Positions 44,401 to 53,370 are shown, counted from the stretch's first letter. The stretch: DNA of 64,000 nt from Aquimarina sp. AU474 (GCF_900312815.1 NZ_OMPE01000009.1:682001-746000); one strand, 5' to 3'. Notes: generated by a model not told the origin, from the letters alone. Program-made: numbers and translations.

Positions 44401-45183
44401 AATTGGATTGATAACCAAATCATTAATAAGATCAAATGCAGAATCAAAAGCACCAATATTTTGATTAATTGTAGCATTCAATTGCTCCCAAGTACGGCCT
44501 CCATCTTGCGATTTATAAATACCGTTACCTTGAAAAAAAGCACCTCCTGCGCTAATACCACTTCCAACTCGTTCTCCCGAGCTATAATACCAAGTAAAAC
44601 CTCTACCTGGTCGAGGATCCTGAACAATTGCAGTTACACTAGGGTTCTGAAATCTTCTAGTTACATTTCTCCAAGTACTACCTCCATTTCTTGATCTCCA
44701 AAGACCACCAGAAACTCCACCTGCTAAGATCACATTTTCATTGGTGCGATCGACAGCTAATGCTCGGGTTCTTCCACCTACATTGCCTGGCCCTCTGTTT
44801 CTCCAGTACGAAAAACGTGCTCTTTTACCAGATTTTGAGGCCGTTTGTAATGCTTTTTGAGAATCATCTCCAACGGCAATCTTGCTAGAAAATTCAATTT
44901 CGGCTTGCCGAATCCCAAAAGGAATTTTACCTGAAGGATCTTTTGTTCGCTCAAATTCGAATTCTGCTCTTTTAATAGCATCTTCTCTTTTAAGCATAAT
45001 GTTACGATAGTCTATTGAACCACCATCACTAGTAAAAACTTGTTGGTTTTTTAGTGTTTGTTTTTTTTCTGACGGTTTTGCCTGAGATTGAAGGCCAAAT
45101 TGCTGGGCATTGGTAAATGCAATAGTCCCCAGCATAACTAATGCCCAAACTGAACGTTTGAGATAGAATAAAATTGTTTTCAT
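41467..45183 (-). CDS. Secreted sortilin/BNR-type beta-propeller protein with T9SS domain, paralogue 1
   Basis: 1238 residues. Signal peptide (MKTILFYLKRSVWALVMLG, cleaved near TNAQ), then many S-x-D-x-G-x-T-W (BNR/sortilin) repeats forming beta-propellers (about 130-860), with F-S-Y-W-R-N-R-G-P-G-N-V-G-G-R-T-R near the start. A beta-sandwich region (860-1130) follows, and a type IX sorting domain at about 1155-1238 (AAVYPNPSEGEFIFNF). Secreted and probably attached to the cell surface. Strongly similar throughout to the protein encoded at 45911. Known members in Flavobacteria are uncharacterised; adhesion or substrate binding is plausible. Confidence 0.9.
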   Translation of the reverse strand: MKTILFYLKRSVWALVMLGTIAFTNAQQFGLQSQAKPSEKKQTLKNQQVFTSDGGSIDYRNIMLKREDAIKRAEFEFERTKDPSGKIPFGIRQAEIEFSSKIAVGDDSQKALQTASKSGKRARFSYWRNRGPGNVGGRTRALAVDRTNENVILAGGVSGGLWRSRNGGSTWRNVTRRFQNPSVTAIVQDPRPGRGFTWYYSSGERVGSGISAGGAFFQGNGIYKSQDGGRTWEQLNATINQNIGAFDSAFDLINDLVINPINGDLFVATFNGLFRSQDGGNSFNEVLETGFDSFVEVSITSTGILYASTSSNGAPNTGFLTSNDNGETWTNITPPNFIAAYGRSKIGVDHSNEDVVYFFTQDRDPNNQAVLYRYDASGATPEETWVNLTANLPFSIPINFGIGDLNLQGGYNMVMEVHPTQSNIVFVGGTCLYRSTTGFTTPAGVESWIGGNGPGELDVLLNTIGRGASYTNQHADQHALVFFPSNPNKAVTGHDGGLSLTEDITVVNDQAEQVTWTSLNNNYVTTHPYHVAFNPQSEDENLLAGFQDNGSWFTNSTNPSDDWIEQLGADGGYNAIADNGSTHYVSVQNGIIRRLNLDEEGNRVSFATVHPAGASGFAFINPFILDPIHDNVMYVSAGNTIWRNNNLDEIPLSSNAPTPVNWVNLETSATPAGSRITALDLSKFPVANRLYYGTNTGQVFRMDNANVDNQTAVDITTGKGLPTGFVNDINVDPSNSDRVILTFSNYGIPSVFITDDAGETWTNISGNLEENPDGSGNGPSVRSTAFFGSSQGFFGARLQRIFAATSTGLYYTTRLNGQNTVWRKENVRIGNAVTDEVAVRKDGFIAIASGGRGMFSARFPVLNKLPEPTLSVAFPLDDFGVDENSEDTEIDITGLFVQSQGRPINVEITNSNPELVTVTLVNNTLTLSYTSDSIGDASIGLIATSGEEQVSEGFTVNVSEPSIYEQINPLVSTIPSQNFLDFGAIVQSADDFVVPEGNTWDINRVLAFGTVRGNPAFNSVNVVIYNDNNGVPGDEVYNSGELAPTSELNDSNLNLTLPEAVRLESGNYWISVYVNLAFNPGTNQWFWASQDNSIGNETQFIDPVNLFGFGAVDWTTASVPFQRVPLDQRFQIFGDVTGSDADEAEGETELASIDAFGTAAVYPNPSEGEFIFNFGDKLSKSGGKTSVRIFSSTGRLIQVNSDINLSNAFVWDASNLAPGFYFAKFSGGMTGVFKLAKQ

Positions 45184-45267
45184 TTTATTAAGCTGATTTG
45201 TGAGTGATTCGCAAATTTAGCCTAATTCCTCAAACTATTTTCTTAAATTTTAGCAAAAATTAACTAA

Positions 45268-45335
45268 TTATTGATTTTTTCGTAAAATTATCTCCGCTTT
45301 TTCGGTAACAACCTGATAAACATCTTTTTCAAATA
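45268..45335 (-). pseudogene. 3'-end remnant of the carboxypeptidase-regulatory-like lipoprotein gene
   Basis: The reverse strand reads F-E-K-D-V-Y-Q-V-V-T-E-K-A-E-I-I-L-R-K-N-Q-stop, which aligns with the C-terminus of the intact lipoprotein at 49670 (K-E-D-V-C-H-V-I-T-E-K-V-E-I-I-L-R-K-N-Q). No start or upstream part remains. It marks the edge of the tandem duplication. Confidence 0.8.
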
Positions 45336-45375
45336 TCTACAAACATCTAATCAAAAAGGAAAAAAGGAAAAGACC

Positions 45376-45843
45376 TTAGTTGAGAAGTTGAAAGTTCAAA
45401 ATCTCATATAATGTTTGTCCCATATCAGGACACAAACCTTCCATTACCTTAATAGAGAATTCTTTACCAACTACTACTTCCTTTTTTAAACTCTCGAAAT
45501 CGTTAGCTTTAGGAGAAATAAAACCCAATCTAACTTCTTGCCCTGCAGAAATAGGATTTACAATCCCAGATCCAGTATTTACAATCTGTTTCACCTTTAA
45601 TATTGCAGAAGCCTTATATGATTTTCCACATATATTCGAATCTTTAAAAACTCCTTGTATAGATCCTGTAATCAATATTGTACTTGGATCGATACGCTGG
45701 TTTTGCTGATCTTGAATATCATCAAGTTTTGGTTTCTCCACTTTGGGTTTTGTATTTTTTTCAGATTGCTTCTCCTGAGCAACTGTATTAGTTTTACAAG
45801 AAACCAATACTACCATTATCAAAATATACCATATCCTATTCAT
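45376..45843 (-). CDS. Small lipoprotein, paralogue 2
   Basis: 155 residues. Lipoprotein signal ending V-L-V-S-C (Cys16) and the same C-terminal domain as the lipoprotein at 40876: N-I-C-G-K-S-Y-K-A, G-S-G-I-V-N, G-Q-E-V-R-L-G-F-I-S and E-G-L-C-P-D. It lies 67 bp after the second propeller gene, with the same intervening hairpin. Linker lengths differ from paralogue 1, and the domain core is conserved, suggesting selection on it. Confidence 0.8.
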   Translation of the reverse strand: MNRIWYILIMVVLVSCKTNTVAQEKQSEKNTKPKVEKPKLDDIQDQQNQRIDPSTILITGSIQGVFKDSNICGKSYKASAILKVKQIVNTGSGIVNPISAGQEVRLGFISPKANDFESLKKEVVVGKEFSIKVMEGLCPDMGQTLYEILNFQLLN

Positions 45844-45850
45844 AACCTTG

Positions 45851-45885
45851 AAAATAAAAAAAGGAGTTGATTATATCAACTCCTT
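45851..45885 (-). terminator. Terminator between propeller 2 and lipoprotein 2
   Basis: AAGGAGTTGA and TCAACTCCTT form a 10-bp stem with a 5-nt loop, and a T-rich tract follows on the reverse strand. Equivalent in place and stem sequence to the hairpin at 41411, so it is part of the duplicated unit. Confidence 0.75.
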
Positions 45886-45910
45886 TTATATAAATATTTT
45901 ATAAAAAATA

Positions 45911-48900
45911 TTATCTCTTAACTAATTTAAGCGTTGGGCCATTAGAGATTCTTGCAAAATAGAATCCTGATCTCAGGCTAGAGGCATCCCAAGTAAATCT
46001 AGAATTAGTATCTACATTAGATTGCTGATATACCATACCACCTCTTATATCATAAATATCTATTGACACCTTACCTTTTGAGTTTAAACTACTCAAGTTA
46101 AATGTAAAGACATCTGTAGATGGGTTAGGCAACACCAAAGCATTAAACTCTGCTTCTAAAGTTGCCAACGGTGTAGTTTCTGTTTCTGGTACACCGCCAC
46201 CATCAGTAGCATTTACCTCTCCATAAATTTGAAAAATTTGATCTCGAGGATCACCACCAAAAGCCACGGATGAAGGTGTCCAATCTACTGAACCAGTTCC
46301 AAACAGATTATTTGTATCTCTAAACTGAGTTTCTTGACCAATACCTCCATTTTGTGATGACCAGAACCATTGTGTTTGAGCCGGATTAAACGCCAAGTTT
46401 GCATATACCGTTAACCAGTAGTTTCCACTTGCCAATTCAACAGCTTCAGGTAACGCAATCTCCAAATTAGTATCTGTTGGATCTGATATAGGAGCAAGCT
46501 CACCACTATTATAAACTTCATCTCCTGGTACCCCATTATTATCTGCATAAATCACCACTGTAGCATTATCTAATACAGGAGTGTTGTTTGCTCCTCCTGA
46601 AGCAAATACTCTTTCTACTGTCCAAGAATTTCCTTCTGGTATTGTAAAATCATCAGATGATTCTACCAAAGCTCCAAAATCTGCAAAGAATTGAGAAGGA
46701 CGACTTCCAATTGAAGGATCAATCTGCTCATAAATAGCAAATTCCACAACATTAATTGTAAATCCTTCGGCTACTTGTTCTCCTCCAGATGTTGCAATTA
46801 AACCTATTGTTGCTTGACCCAAACTATCTGGCGAAACCGAAATTGTAATAACATCTCCTTCTAAGGTAGCAGTAACCAATTCTGGATTAGAATTCGTGAA
46901 TTCAATATCAATTGGTGCTCCATTAGAACTTACGAATAGATCTTCAACATTTACCTGAATATCTTCGCTATTCTCACCAATTCTAATATCTTCTAAAAGA
47001 TAAGCTACGCTTAAGGTAGATTCTGGTTGTTTATTAAAAACAGGGAATCTAGCACTAAATAATCCATTACCATGAGTTGCTAAAGCTATAAACCCATCAT
47101 CACGAGTTACTACTTCATCAGTAACTGCATTACCAATAGCAAATGGTTCTTTGATCCAACGAGTTCTCTCACCGTTTAATCTATTCGCGTAGTATAAACC
47201 TGTACTCGTAGCAGCAAATACTCTTTGTAATCTTGCTCCAAAAAATCCTTGGCTACTACCTAAGAATGCTGTGCTTCTTACCGATGGTCCATTTCCACTT
47301 CCATCAGCATTTTCTTCTAGGTTTCCACTTATGTTTGTCCATGTTTCACCTGCATCCTCTGTAAGGAATACACTAATTACTCTATAGTTAGAAAATGTTA
47401 CGATAACTCTATCAGCATTAGATGGATCTACATTAATATCATTAACAAAACCTTCTGGCAATCCTTTTCCTGTAGAAACATCTACAGCTTCTTGATTGTC
47501 TAGGTTTGCATTATCCATTCTAAATATCCCACCATTATTAGTACCGTAATATAATCGGTTAGCAACAGGGAATTTAGAAACAGCTAAAGTACTAACAGTA
47601 CTTCCTGCTGGTGTATCTGAATTTGGTAAACCTACCCAATTTACTGAAGTAGCCGCATTAGAGAAAAGTGGAATCCCATCTAAATCATTGTTTCTCCAGA
47701 TTCTATTACCTGCTGGCAAATACATGATATTATCATTATTAGGATCTAAAATGAATTGAGTAACAAAAGGAAAACCAGTTGCTCCTGCAGGTGTTACTCT
47801 TGCAAATGACTCGAATTCACCTTCTTCATCAAAATTAAATCTAAATACATTTCCTCTTTGAGAAGATACATATCGTGTACTTCCACCATCTGCAATGGCT
47901 GTATACGTACCATCACCTCCGAAATCTTCTTCCCAAGCAGCAGTACCATCAGTAGAATTTGTAAACCAAGTTCCGTTATCTTGAAAACCTGCAACTAAAT
48001 CATCACTGTTCGCTTCAGGATCAAAAGACACGTGATAAGGTTGTGTAGTAATGTATCCATTATTTAGGTCAATCCATTCTACTGGTTCAATACCATCATT
48101 TGTTGTTGTAATATCTTCGGCAACATATACTCCTCCATCATTACCTGATAATACTTTATTTGGGTTAGATGGGTAAAAAACTAATGCATGCTGATCTGGA
48201 TGCTGATTAGTATATTGTGCAAATGTATTTACTGCTGGTTGGTAACCCGCAATCCAACCATCTCTTCCTGTTGGCTCTGTAAATCCAGTTGTAGATCTAT
48301 ATAAATTCGTACCTGCAACAAAAATTAAGTTTGGATCGGCAGGACTTACCTTAACAAACATATTATATCCTCCTTGAAGGTTAAATACTCCTCCTCTAGT
48401 TTCAAAATTAGGAGGAAGATTAGCAGATAAATCTGTCCACACCTCTTCTTCTTCGCCAGCAGCATCATACTTTAATAAAAAAGCTGCTCCACCAGCACCA
48501 ACATTTTGAGCATAGAAATACACTTCATTTTCATTTGATGGATTAACTCCCATTACTGTTCTACCTATAGTAGCAGGAAGAAAATCTGGAGTTATACTGG
48601 TCCAAGTATCACCATCATCAGAAGTAAAGAATCCTGGGTTTGATTGTGCAGAACTACGTATAGTAGCGTATAATTGCCCTGCAGAAGTTACTTCTACTTC
48701 TACTGTTCCTAAAAATCCACTTTCTAAAACTTCGGTAAAAGTACGTCCTCCATCTTGAGATCTATGTAAACCTTCTATAGTACCTATATACACATCTCCA
48801 TTAGTTGGATCAACTACAATAGAGTTGATCACATCAAAAGGAGAAATTGCTCTAATATCATTATCATTAGTAGCTTCTAATAATCTCCAAGTTCTACCTC

Positions 48901-49585
48901 CATTAATAGATTTATAGACTCCAGTACCTGTGTAGAATGCTCCTCCTGCACTTGCAGAGTTTCCAAAACGTTCTCCAGTAGCATAATACCAAGTTCTGTG
49001 TTTTCCTGGCCTTGGATCTTGTACAATATCGGTAATACTAGGAGATTGTCTACGATTTGTAATTTTTCTCCAAGTTTCACCTCCATTTGTAGAACGCCAA
49101 AGGCCACCAGATACACCACCTGCAAAGATGATATTCTCATTCGTGCGATCAATAGCTAGTGCTCTTGTACGACCACCTACATTAAATGGTCCGCGGTTTC
49201 TCCAATACGAAAAACGACCAAATTTTGAAGAAGATTTTGCCGCAACAGATTGTTTAAGCTCTGTACCTACAGGAATGTTTTCGGAAAAATTAATTTCTAA
49301 ATCCCGGATACCAATCGGCATCTTACCAGTAGCTGGATCCTTAAACCTTGCAAAGTCATAATTGTATCGATCTATTGCCCGATCACCGACCTTAGTTGGT
49401 TCAAGTTCCTTAGCTCCATGTTCACTGTCATAAATTTTAGATTGTTTGTAAAGCGAAGCCCTTTGCTGAGTTGAATTTGCTTCTGTTTGTAGTCCCGGAA
49501 TTTTTTGAGCGTTAACGGATGTCATCATCCCGAAAAGGGAAACCGCCCAAACGGAACGTTTGAGATAGAATAAAATTGTTTTCAT
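45911..49585 (-). CDS. Secreted sortilin/BNR-type beta-propeller protein with T9SS domain, paralogue 2
   Basis: 1224 residues, colinear with the product of 41467-45183. The signal peptide begins with the same 14 residues (MKTILFYLKRSVWA) and the propeller entrance FSYWRNRGPFNVGGRTRALA is nearly the same. Repeated Asp-box S-x-D-x-G-x-T-W motifs extend to about 850, then a beta-sandwich region, and a T9SS sorting domain at about 1148-1224 (LVLPNPSTDVFTFNLS). Upstream DNA is also shared with paralogue 1 for about 100 bp. Secreted to the surface. Ligand or substrate unknown. Confidence 0.9.
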   Translation of the reverse strand: MKTILFYLKRSVWAVSLFGMMTSVNAQKIPGLQTEANSTQQRASLYKQSKIYDSEHGAKELEPTKVGDRAIDRYNYDFARFKDPATGKMPIGIRDLEINFSENIPVGTELKQSVAAKSSSKFGRFSYWRNRGPFNVGGRTRALAIDRTNENIIFAGGVSGGLWRSTNGGETWRKITNRRQSPSITDIVQDPRPGKHRTWYYATGERFGNSASAGGAFYTGTGVYKSINGGRTWRLLEATNDNDIRAISPFDVINSIVVDPTNGDVYIGTIEGLHRSQDGGRTFTEVLESGFLGTVEVEVTSAGQLYATIRSSAQSNPGFFTSDDGDTWTSITPDFLPATIGRTVMGVNPSNENEVYFYAQNVGAGGAAFLLKYDAAGEEEEVWTDLSANLPPNFETRGGVFNLQGGYNMFVKVSPADPNLIFVAGTNLYRSTTGFTEPTGRDGWIAGYQPAVNTFAQYTNQHPDQHALVFYPSNPNKVLSGNDGGVYVAEDITTTNDGIEPVEWIDLNNGYITTQPYHVSFDPEANSDDLVAGFQDNGTWFTNSTDGTAAWEEDFGGDGTYTAIADGGSTRYVSSQRGNVFRFNFDEEGEFESFARVTPAGATGFPFVTQFILDPNNDNIMYLPAGNRIWRNNDLDGIPLFSNAATSVNWVGLPNSDTPAGSTVSTLAVSKFPVANRLYYGTNNGGIFRMDNANLDNQEAVDVSTGKGLPEGFVNDINVDPSNADRVIVTFSNYRVISVFLTEDAGETWTNISGNLEENADGSGNGPSVRSTAFLGSSQGFFGARLQRVFAATSTGLYYANRLNGERTRWIKEPFAIGNAVTDEVVTRDDGFIALATHGNGLFSARFPVFNKQPESTLSVAYLLEDIRIGENSEDIQVNVEDLFVSSNGAPIDIEFTNSNPELVTATLEGDVITISVSPDSLGQATIGLIATSGGEQVAEGFTINVVEFAIYEQIDPSIGSRPSQFFADFGALVESSDDFTIPEGNSWTVERVFASGGANNTPVLDNATVVIYADNNGVPGDEVYNSGELAPISDPTDTNLEIALPEAVELASGNYWLTVYANLAFNPAQTQWFWSSQNGGIGQETQFRDTNNLFGTGSVDWTPSSVAFGGDPRDQIFQIYGEVNATDGGGVPETETTPLATLEAEFNALVLPNPSTDVFTFNLSSLNSKGKVSIDIYDIRGGMVYQQSNVDTNSRFTWDASSLRSGFYFARISNGPTLKLVKR

Positions 49586-49669
49586 TTTATTAAGCTGATT
49601 TGTGAGTGATTCGCAAATCTAACCTAATTTCTTAAACTATTTTCTTAAAATTTAGGAAAAATTAACTAA

Positions 49670-50047
49670 TTATTGATTTTTTCGTAAAATTATCTCCACT
49701 TTTTCGGTAATGACATGACAAACGTCTTCTTTAACAATAATTGGTTCGGCCTTTGAAGTATCATCATAACCCGCTTTACTCGCCGTAATTATATAAGTAC
49801 CAGCTCGTTCATAAGCTCCAAAAAAACTATTCGAACCCTCTCCGTTTTTTAAAGTCTCTGTATACTCATTGTCTACGATTACAACCGTTACTCCTTCGGT
49901 TAAAAAATTTCCATTAAGCCCATCTCTAACTGTTACTTCAATACCAGCTCTTAAATCTAATGTGCACAGTATAGGGTTATCTGTATTATCGTCTCCACCA
50001 CAAGCAACAAAAAATACAATGCTCATTAATCCCAATAGCTTTTTCAT
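49670..50047 (-). CDS. Small lipoprotein with carboxypeptidase-regulatory-like fold
   Basis: 125 residues. Signal with F-F-V-A-C (Cys16), then a Greek-key type domain: V-R-D-G-L-N-G-x-x-L, Y-x-x-x-x-A-G-T-Y-x-I-x-A-S-K-A-G-Y-D-D, as in CarboxypepD_reg-like domains of Bacteroidetes surface proteins. It is upstream of propeller 2 (84 bp) and is the source of the remnant at 45268. Its role is unknown; likely a surface-exposed beta-sandwich. Confidence 0.8.
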   Translation of the reverse strand: MKKLLGLMSIVFFVACGGDDNTDNPILCTLDLRAGIEVTVRDGLNGNFLTEGVTVVIVDNEYTETLKNGEGSNSFFGAYERAGTYIITASKAGYDDTSKAEPIIVKEDVCHVITEKVEIILRKNQ

Positions 50048-50115
50048 CTATAATTCCTTTTGTTCGTTTATGTTATTAAGATGCATATTAAACGAGAAGG
50101 TTGCGTTTTACTCCT

Positions 50116-51501
50116 TTAGGTGAGGTATTCTCTGTACACTGCTATGGGTATAAGTGCTGTCCAGCCGCAAAAATCATTCTTAGCCGGCATACCATAAGAC
50201 ACCAGATCAGGAGCATAATTCTCCCAGAATGTATTGGTCATTGCAAATACCTCTGCAACAGAATCATATGTTTTTTTGGCAATTCTTTGTGCCACATCAT
50301 GTTGCTTATATGCTGTAAGCCCTTTTAGGACCATATATGAAGTGGGTGCCCATACACCGCCTCTCCAATAATCTCCCCAACCCTTATAATCAGTTTCATC
50401 CGCCGAAAGTGCTGGTAAAGGAGTTCGTCTTCCAAATTCTTTAGGGTTTTCAAGATGAGATACAAAGCGATCCAATCGTTCCTCTGGTACTACTTTTCCT
50501 AAAAGTGCCCAGTACATACCTATATGTTTACGTATAATTTGTTTTCCAAATCCAAGATCATAATACATACCATCATTTTCATTCCAACATAAATCATTTA
50601 CTGCTTTTTTAATGGTACTATGAATTGTTGTGTATGTTTCGACATCTCTAAATTCATCAATATGATCCGCTATAGTTTTGAGTTGATCTGCAAGCATTGC
50701 CATTTGACATGAAAAATCTACGAGCCTACCTTGTTTGTTCCATAATCCCTGTAGTGTTACGGGATATTCGGTAATAAAAGTATTCAGTCTTTCTTCACCC
50801 GTAACATTGAGTTTTCCAAGCTTATCGGCAAGCTCATGATGAGTCATACCCTTACCATCATTGTTCCAATCTTTTGGGTATCGTTGTATATTATCCATTC
50901 CCATACCCAATGTATCTGCATAAAAAAGATCATCATCCATTTGATAGGTTCGTACCAAAAAATCAAAATTCTTTTTTAAAATAGGATATACTCGTTTTAA
51001 TCGTTCTTTATCATTAGAAACCGAATACAATTCTAGCTCGGCAAAAGCCAATAAGGGCGGGTTAATAGATACCGGATGTTCTTTGGACCAAAGAGGTGTG
51101 CCATCATGCCTGTATTCTCTACAGATATAACCATCATCCTCTATTTGATCATAAAAATTATCTAATGCTTGATGCACAGGGAGTTCGTCTAGATGGTATT
51201 TTGCGAAGCATACCATAAAACAAGTATCCCAAAGAAAAATATTTTGAGAAAAAGCGGCGTCTATAAAAGGTTTTTTGAAAAAAGCCTCTGTGACACCTCC
51301 TCTAACTTTTGATTTGGTAATTTCTAATGCACGATCATACATTTTTTGGGACAGATCACTAGTAACATTAAATTGTGAAGGGCAATCAATTTCTTTTTTT
51401 AAATCTGAAACATTCGTTTCATTATTGCATGAATACATTGTAGTTATGCCTAATACACCCGCAGTAATGCCCATTTTTTTAGTGAATTCTCTTCTTTTCA
51501 T
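50116..51501 (-). CDS. Tat-exported lipoprotein, GH63/trehalase-like (alpha/alpha)6 glycosidase
   Basis: 461 residues from the ATG at 51501. The frame extends upstream to 51582, but the ATG at 51501 opens a twin-arginine signal (MKRREFTKKMG), followed by a hydrophobic stretch and C-N-N at about residue 26 (lipobox). The body has W-D-T-C-F-M, N-x-x-Q-R-Y-P-K-D-W and the late Y-x-G-W-G-D-Y-W-R-G-G-V-W-x-P, as in MGH1-like/GH63-C or trehalase-type (alpha/alpha)6 enzymes. Candidates for the acidic catalytic pair are in the W-D-T and E-N-Y-A-P-D segments. The substrate is not clear, possibly a disaccharide with alpha-glucose. Confidence 0.82.
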   Translation of the reverse strand: MKRREFTKKMGITAGVLGITTMYSCNNETNVSDLKKEIDCPSQFNVTSDLSQKMYDRALEITKSKVRGGVTEAFFKKPFIDAAFSQNIFLWDTCFMVCFAKYHLDELPVHQALDNFYDQIEDDGYICREYRHDGTPLWSKEHPVSINPPLLAFAELELYSVSNDKERLKRVYPILKKNFDFLVRTYQMDDDLFYADTLGMGMDNIQRYPKDWNNDGKGMTHHELADKLGKLNVTGEERLNTFITEYPVTLQGLWNKQGRLVDFSCQMAMLADQLKTIADHIDEFRDVETYTTIHSTIKKAVNDLCWNENDGMYYDLGFGKQIIRKHIGMYWALLGKVVPEERLDRFVSHLENPKEFGRRTPLPALSADETDYKGWGDYWRGGVWAPTSYMVLKGLTAYKQHDVAQRIAKKTYDSVAEVFAMTNTFWENYAPDLVSYGMPAKNDFCGWTALIPIAVYREYLT

Positions 51502-51541
51502 AAGCCCATTAGTTTTCTTAAAGTTACGCAATAGCGTGTAT

Positions 51542-51576
51542 AAAAAAAACACTCCAATACATGGAGTGTTTTTTTT
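51542..51576. terminator. Bidirectional terminator between ALDH and glycosidase genes
   Basis: CACTCCA and TGGAGTG form a 7-bp stem with a 5-nt loop, flanked by eight A on one side and eight T on the other. On the reverse strand it ends the dehydrogenase transcript, so the glycosidase gene has a separate promoter in about 60 bp. Confidence 0.85.
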
Positions 51577-51604
51577 ATACATTATTTTTCTTTAAAGTTA
51601 AAGC

Positions 51605-53158
51605 CTATAAATCAAATTTGATCCCTTGAGCTAACGGTAATTCTGTAGTATAATTTATAGTATTGGTCTGTCTACGCATATATACTTTCCATGCATCGGA
51701 TCCTGATTCGCGACCGCCACCAGTTTCTTTTTCACCACCAAATGCGCCACCAATTTCTGCTCCAGAAGTCCCTATATTCACATTTGCAATTCCGCAATCA
51801 GAACCGGCATGAGATAAAAACCTTTCGGCTTCTCTTAGATTATTGGTCATAATTGCTGAAGATAATCCTTGTGCAACTCCATTTTGCACTTCGATAGCGT
51901 TTTCAATTTCTCCACTATACTTTATTAAATATAACACAGGAGCAAAAGTTTCATGTTGTACTATTTTGAACGAATTACTAGCCTCGGCAATTGCAGGTTT
52001 TACATAGCATCCACTTTCGTAACCTTCACCAGAAAGTACTGCTCCTTCTACCACAATATTCCCTCCTTCTTCTACTACTTTTTCTAAAGCATTTTGATAT
52101 CCTTTTACAGCATCAGTATCAATTAATGGGCCTACATGATTATTTTCATCTAATGGGTTACCGATTCTTAATTGCCCATATGCATCAACCACTGCATTTT
52201 TAACCTTGTCATAAATTGATTCGTGAATAATCAATCTTCGAGTCGATGTACAACGTTGACCGGCAGTCCCTACAGCTCCAAAAACACCTCCGATTACGGT
52301 CATTTTTATATCAGCATCAGGAGTTACAATAATAGCATTATTACCGCCTAGTTCTAAAAGTGATTTACCTAATCGTTGTCCAACAGTAGCCGCTACAATC
52401 TTACCCATTCGAGTCGATCCTGTTGCAGATACCAAAGGAACACGACCATCTGTAGTCATCATTTCTCCTACCGTATAATCACCATTAATTAAACAAGAAA
52501 TTCCTTCTGGTAGATTATTTTCTTTTAATACTTTGGCAATAATATTTTGACAAGCAATACCACAAAGTGGTGTTTTCTCACTAGGTTTCCAAACACAAAC
52601 ATCACCACATATCCAAGCTAAAGCAGTGTTCCATGCCCACACGGCAACAGGGAAGTTAAATGCTGAAATAATCCCTACAATACCAAGAGGGTGATACTGT
52701 TCATACATTCTATGCCCAGGTCTCTCTGAGTGCATGGTTAATCCATGTAATTGTCTTGACAATCCTACAGCAAAATCGCATATATCAATCATCTCCTGCA
52801 CCTCTCCTAAACCTTCTTGATATGATTTACCCATTTCATAAGACACTAATTTTCCTAAAGGTTCTTTTACTTTTCTAAGCTCCTCACCAAACTGTCTCAC
52901 TATTTCTCCTCTTTGAGGAGCAGGCATAATTCTCCATGATGAAAATGCCTCTTGTGCTGTTTGAATTACTTTTTCATAATCCTCTTTGGTGGTAGTTTCG
53001 ACCTTTCCTATCAATTCTCCGTCTACTGGAGAGTACGAAGAAATTTCTTGGTTTGAAGAAAACCAATTTGACCCCGTAGATGTTCCTTTATTTTGATCAG
53101 AAACGCCAAGTTGTTGTAACGCTTCCTGAATTCCGAAATCTAATATTGCTGTTGCCAT
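51605..53158 (-). CDS. ALDH7-family aldehyde dehydrogenase (alpha-aminoadipic semialdehyde dehydrogenase-like)
   Basis: 517 residues. Rossmann-fold ALDH with ATGSTRMGK, catalytic Glu269 (LLELGGNNA) and nucleophile Cys303 in G-Q-R-C-T-S-T-R-R. The latter sequence is the signature of the ALDH7 (antiquitin/AmaB) clade, which oxidises alpha-aminoadipic semialdehyde (in equilibrium with piperideine-6-carboxylate) in lysine degradation. Length and spacing match the clade. Cytosolic. No other lysine-catabolism gene is nearby, so the pathway role rests on family membership alone. Confidence 0.92.
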   Translation of the reverse strand: MATAILDFGIQEALQQLGVSDQNKGTSTGSNWFSSNQEISSYSPVDGELIGKVETTTKEDYEKVIQTAQEAFSSWRIMPAPQRGEIVRQFGEELRKVKEPLGKLVSYEMGKSYQEGLGEVQEMIDICDFAVGLSRQLHGLTMHSERPGHRMYEQYHPLGIVGIISAFNFPVAVWAWNTALAWICGDVCVWKPSEKTPLCGIACQNIIAKVLKENNLPEGISCLINGDYTVGEMMTTDGRVPLVSATGSTRMGKIVAATVGQRLGKSLLELGGNNAIIVTPDADIKMTVIGGVFGAVGTAGQRCTSTRRLIIHESIYDKVKNAVVDAYGQLRIGNPLDENNHVGPLIDTDAVKGYQNALEKVVEEGGNIVVEGAVLSGEGYESGCYVKPAIAEASNSFKIVQHETFAPVLYLIKYSGEIENAIEVQNGVAQGLSSAIMTNNLREAERFLSHAGSDCGIANVNIGTSGAEIGGAFGGEKETGGGRESGSDAWKVYMRRQTNTINYTTELPLAQGIKFDL

Positions 53159-53181
53159 GTTGTTTGTTCTTTTTAAAAAGG

Positions 53182-53189
53182 TAAAGATA
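53182..53189 (-). promoter_or_regulatory. Candidate -7 promoter element for the ALDH gene
   Basis: The reverse strand reads TATCTTTA, one base off the Bacteroidetes -7 box TAnnTTTG, 24 bp before the start codon. A matching -33 TTTG box is not clear. Confidence 0.35.
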
Positions 53190-53325
53190 CTGTGTTTTGC
53201 AGATAAATTAAATTTTGATCCATTCTAAAGTTAATTTTGAGTGATTTTTTAAAAAATATGTCTTAAAAAAATCAATTCTTCAAATATTTAAAGGTATTGA
53301 GATTAAATTGATTCGTAATCTCTAT

Positions 53326-53370
53326 AAAAAAGAAATCGCCCAAACAAGATTTCTCATGTAGAGCGATTTC
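53326..53370 (-). terminator. Terminator downstream of the lipoprotein gene at 53423
   Basis: GAAATCGC and GCGATTTC form an 8-bp stem around a 23-nt loop; on the reverse strand a run of T follows. It terminates the 53423-54352 transcript. The remaining 53190-53325 is AT-rich with no visible gene. Confidence 0.75.
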
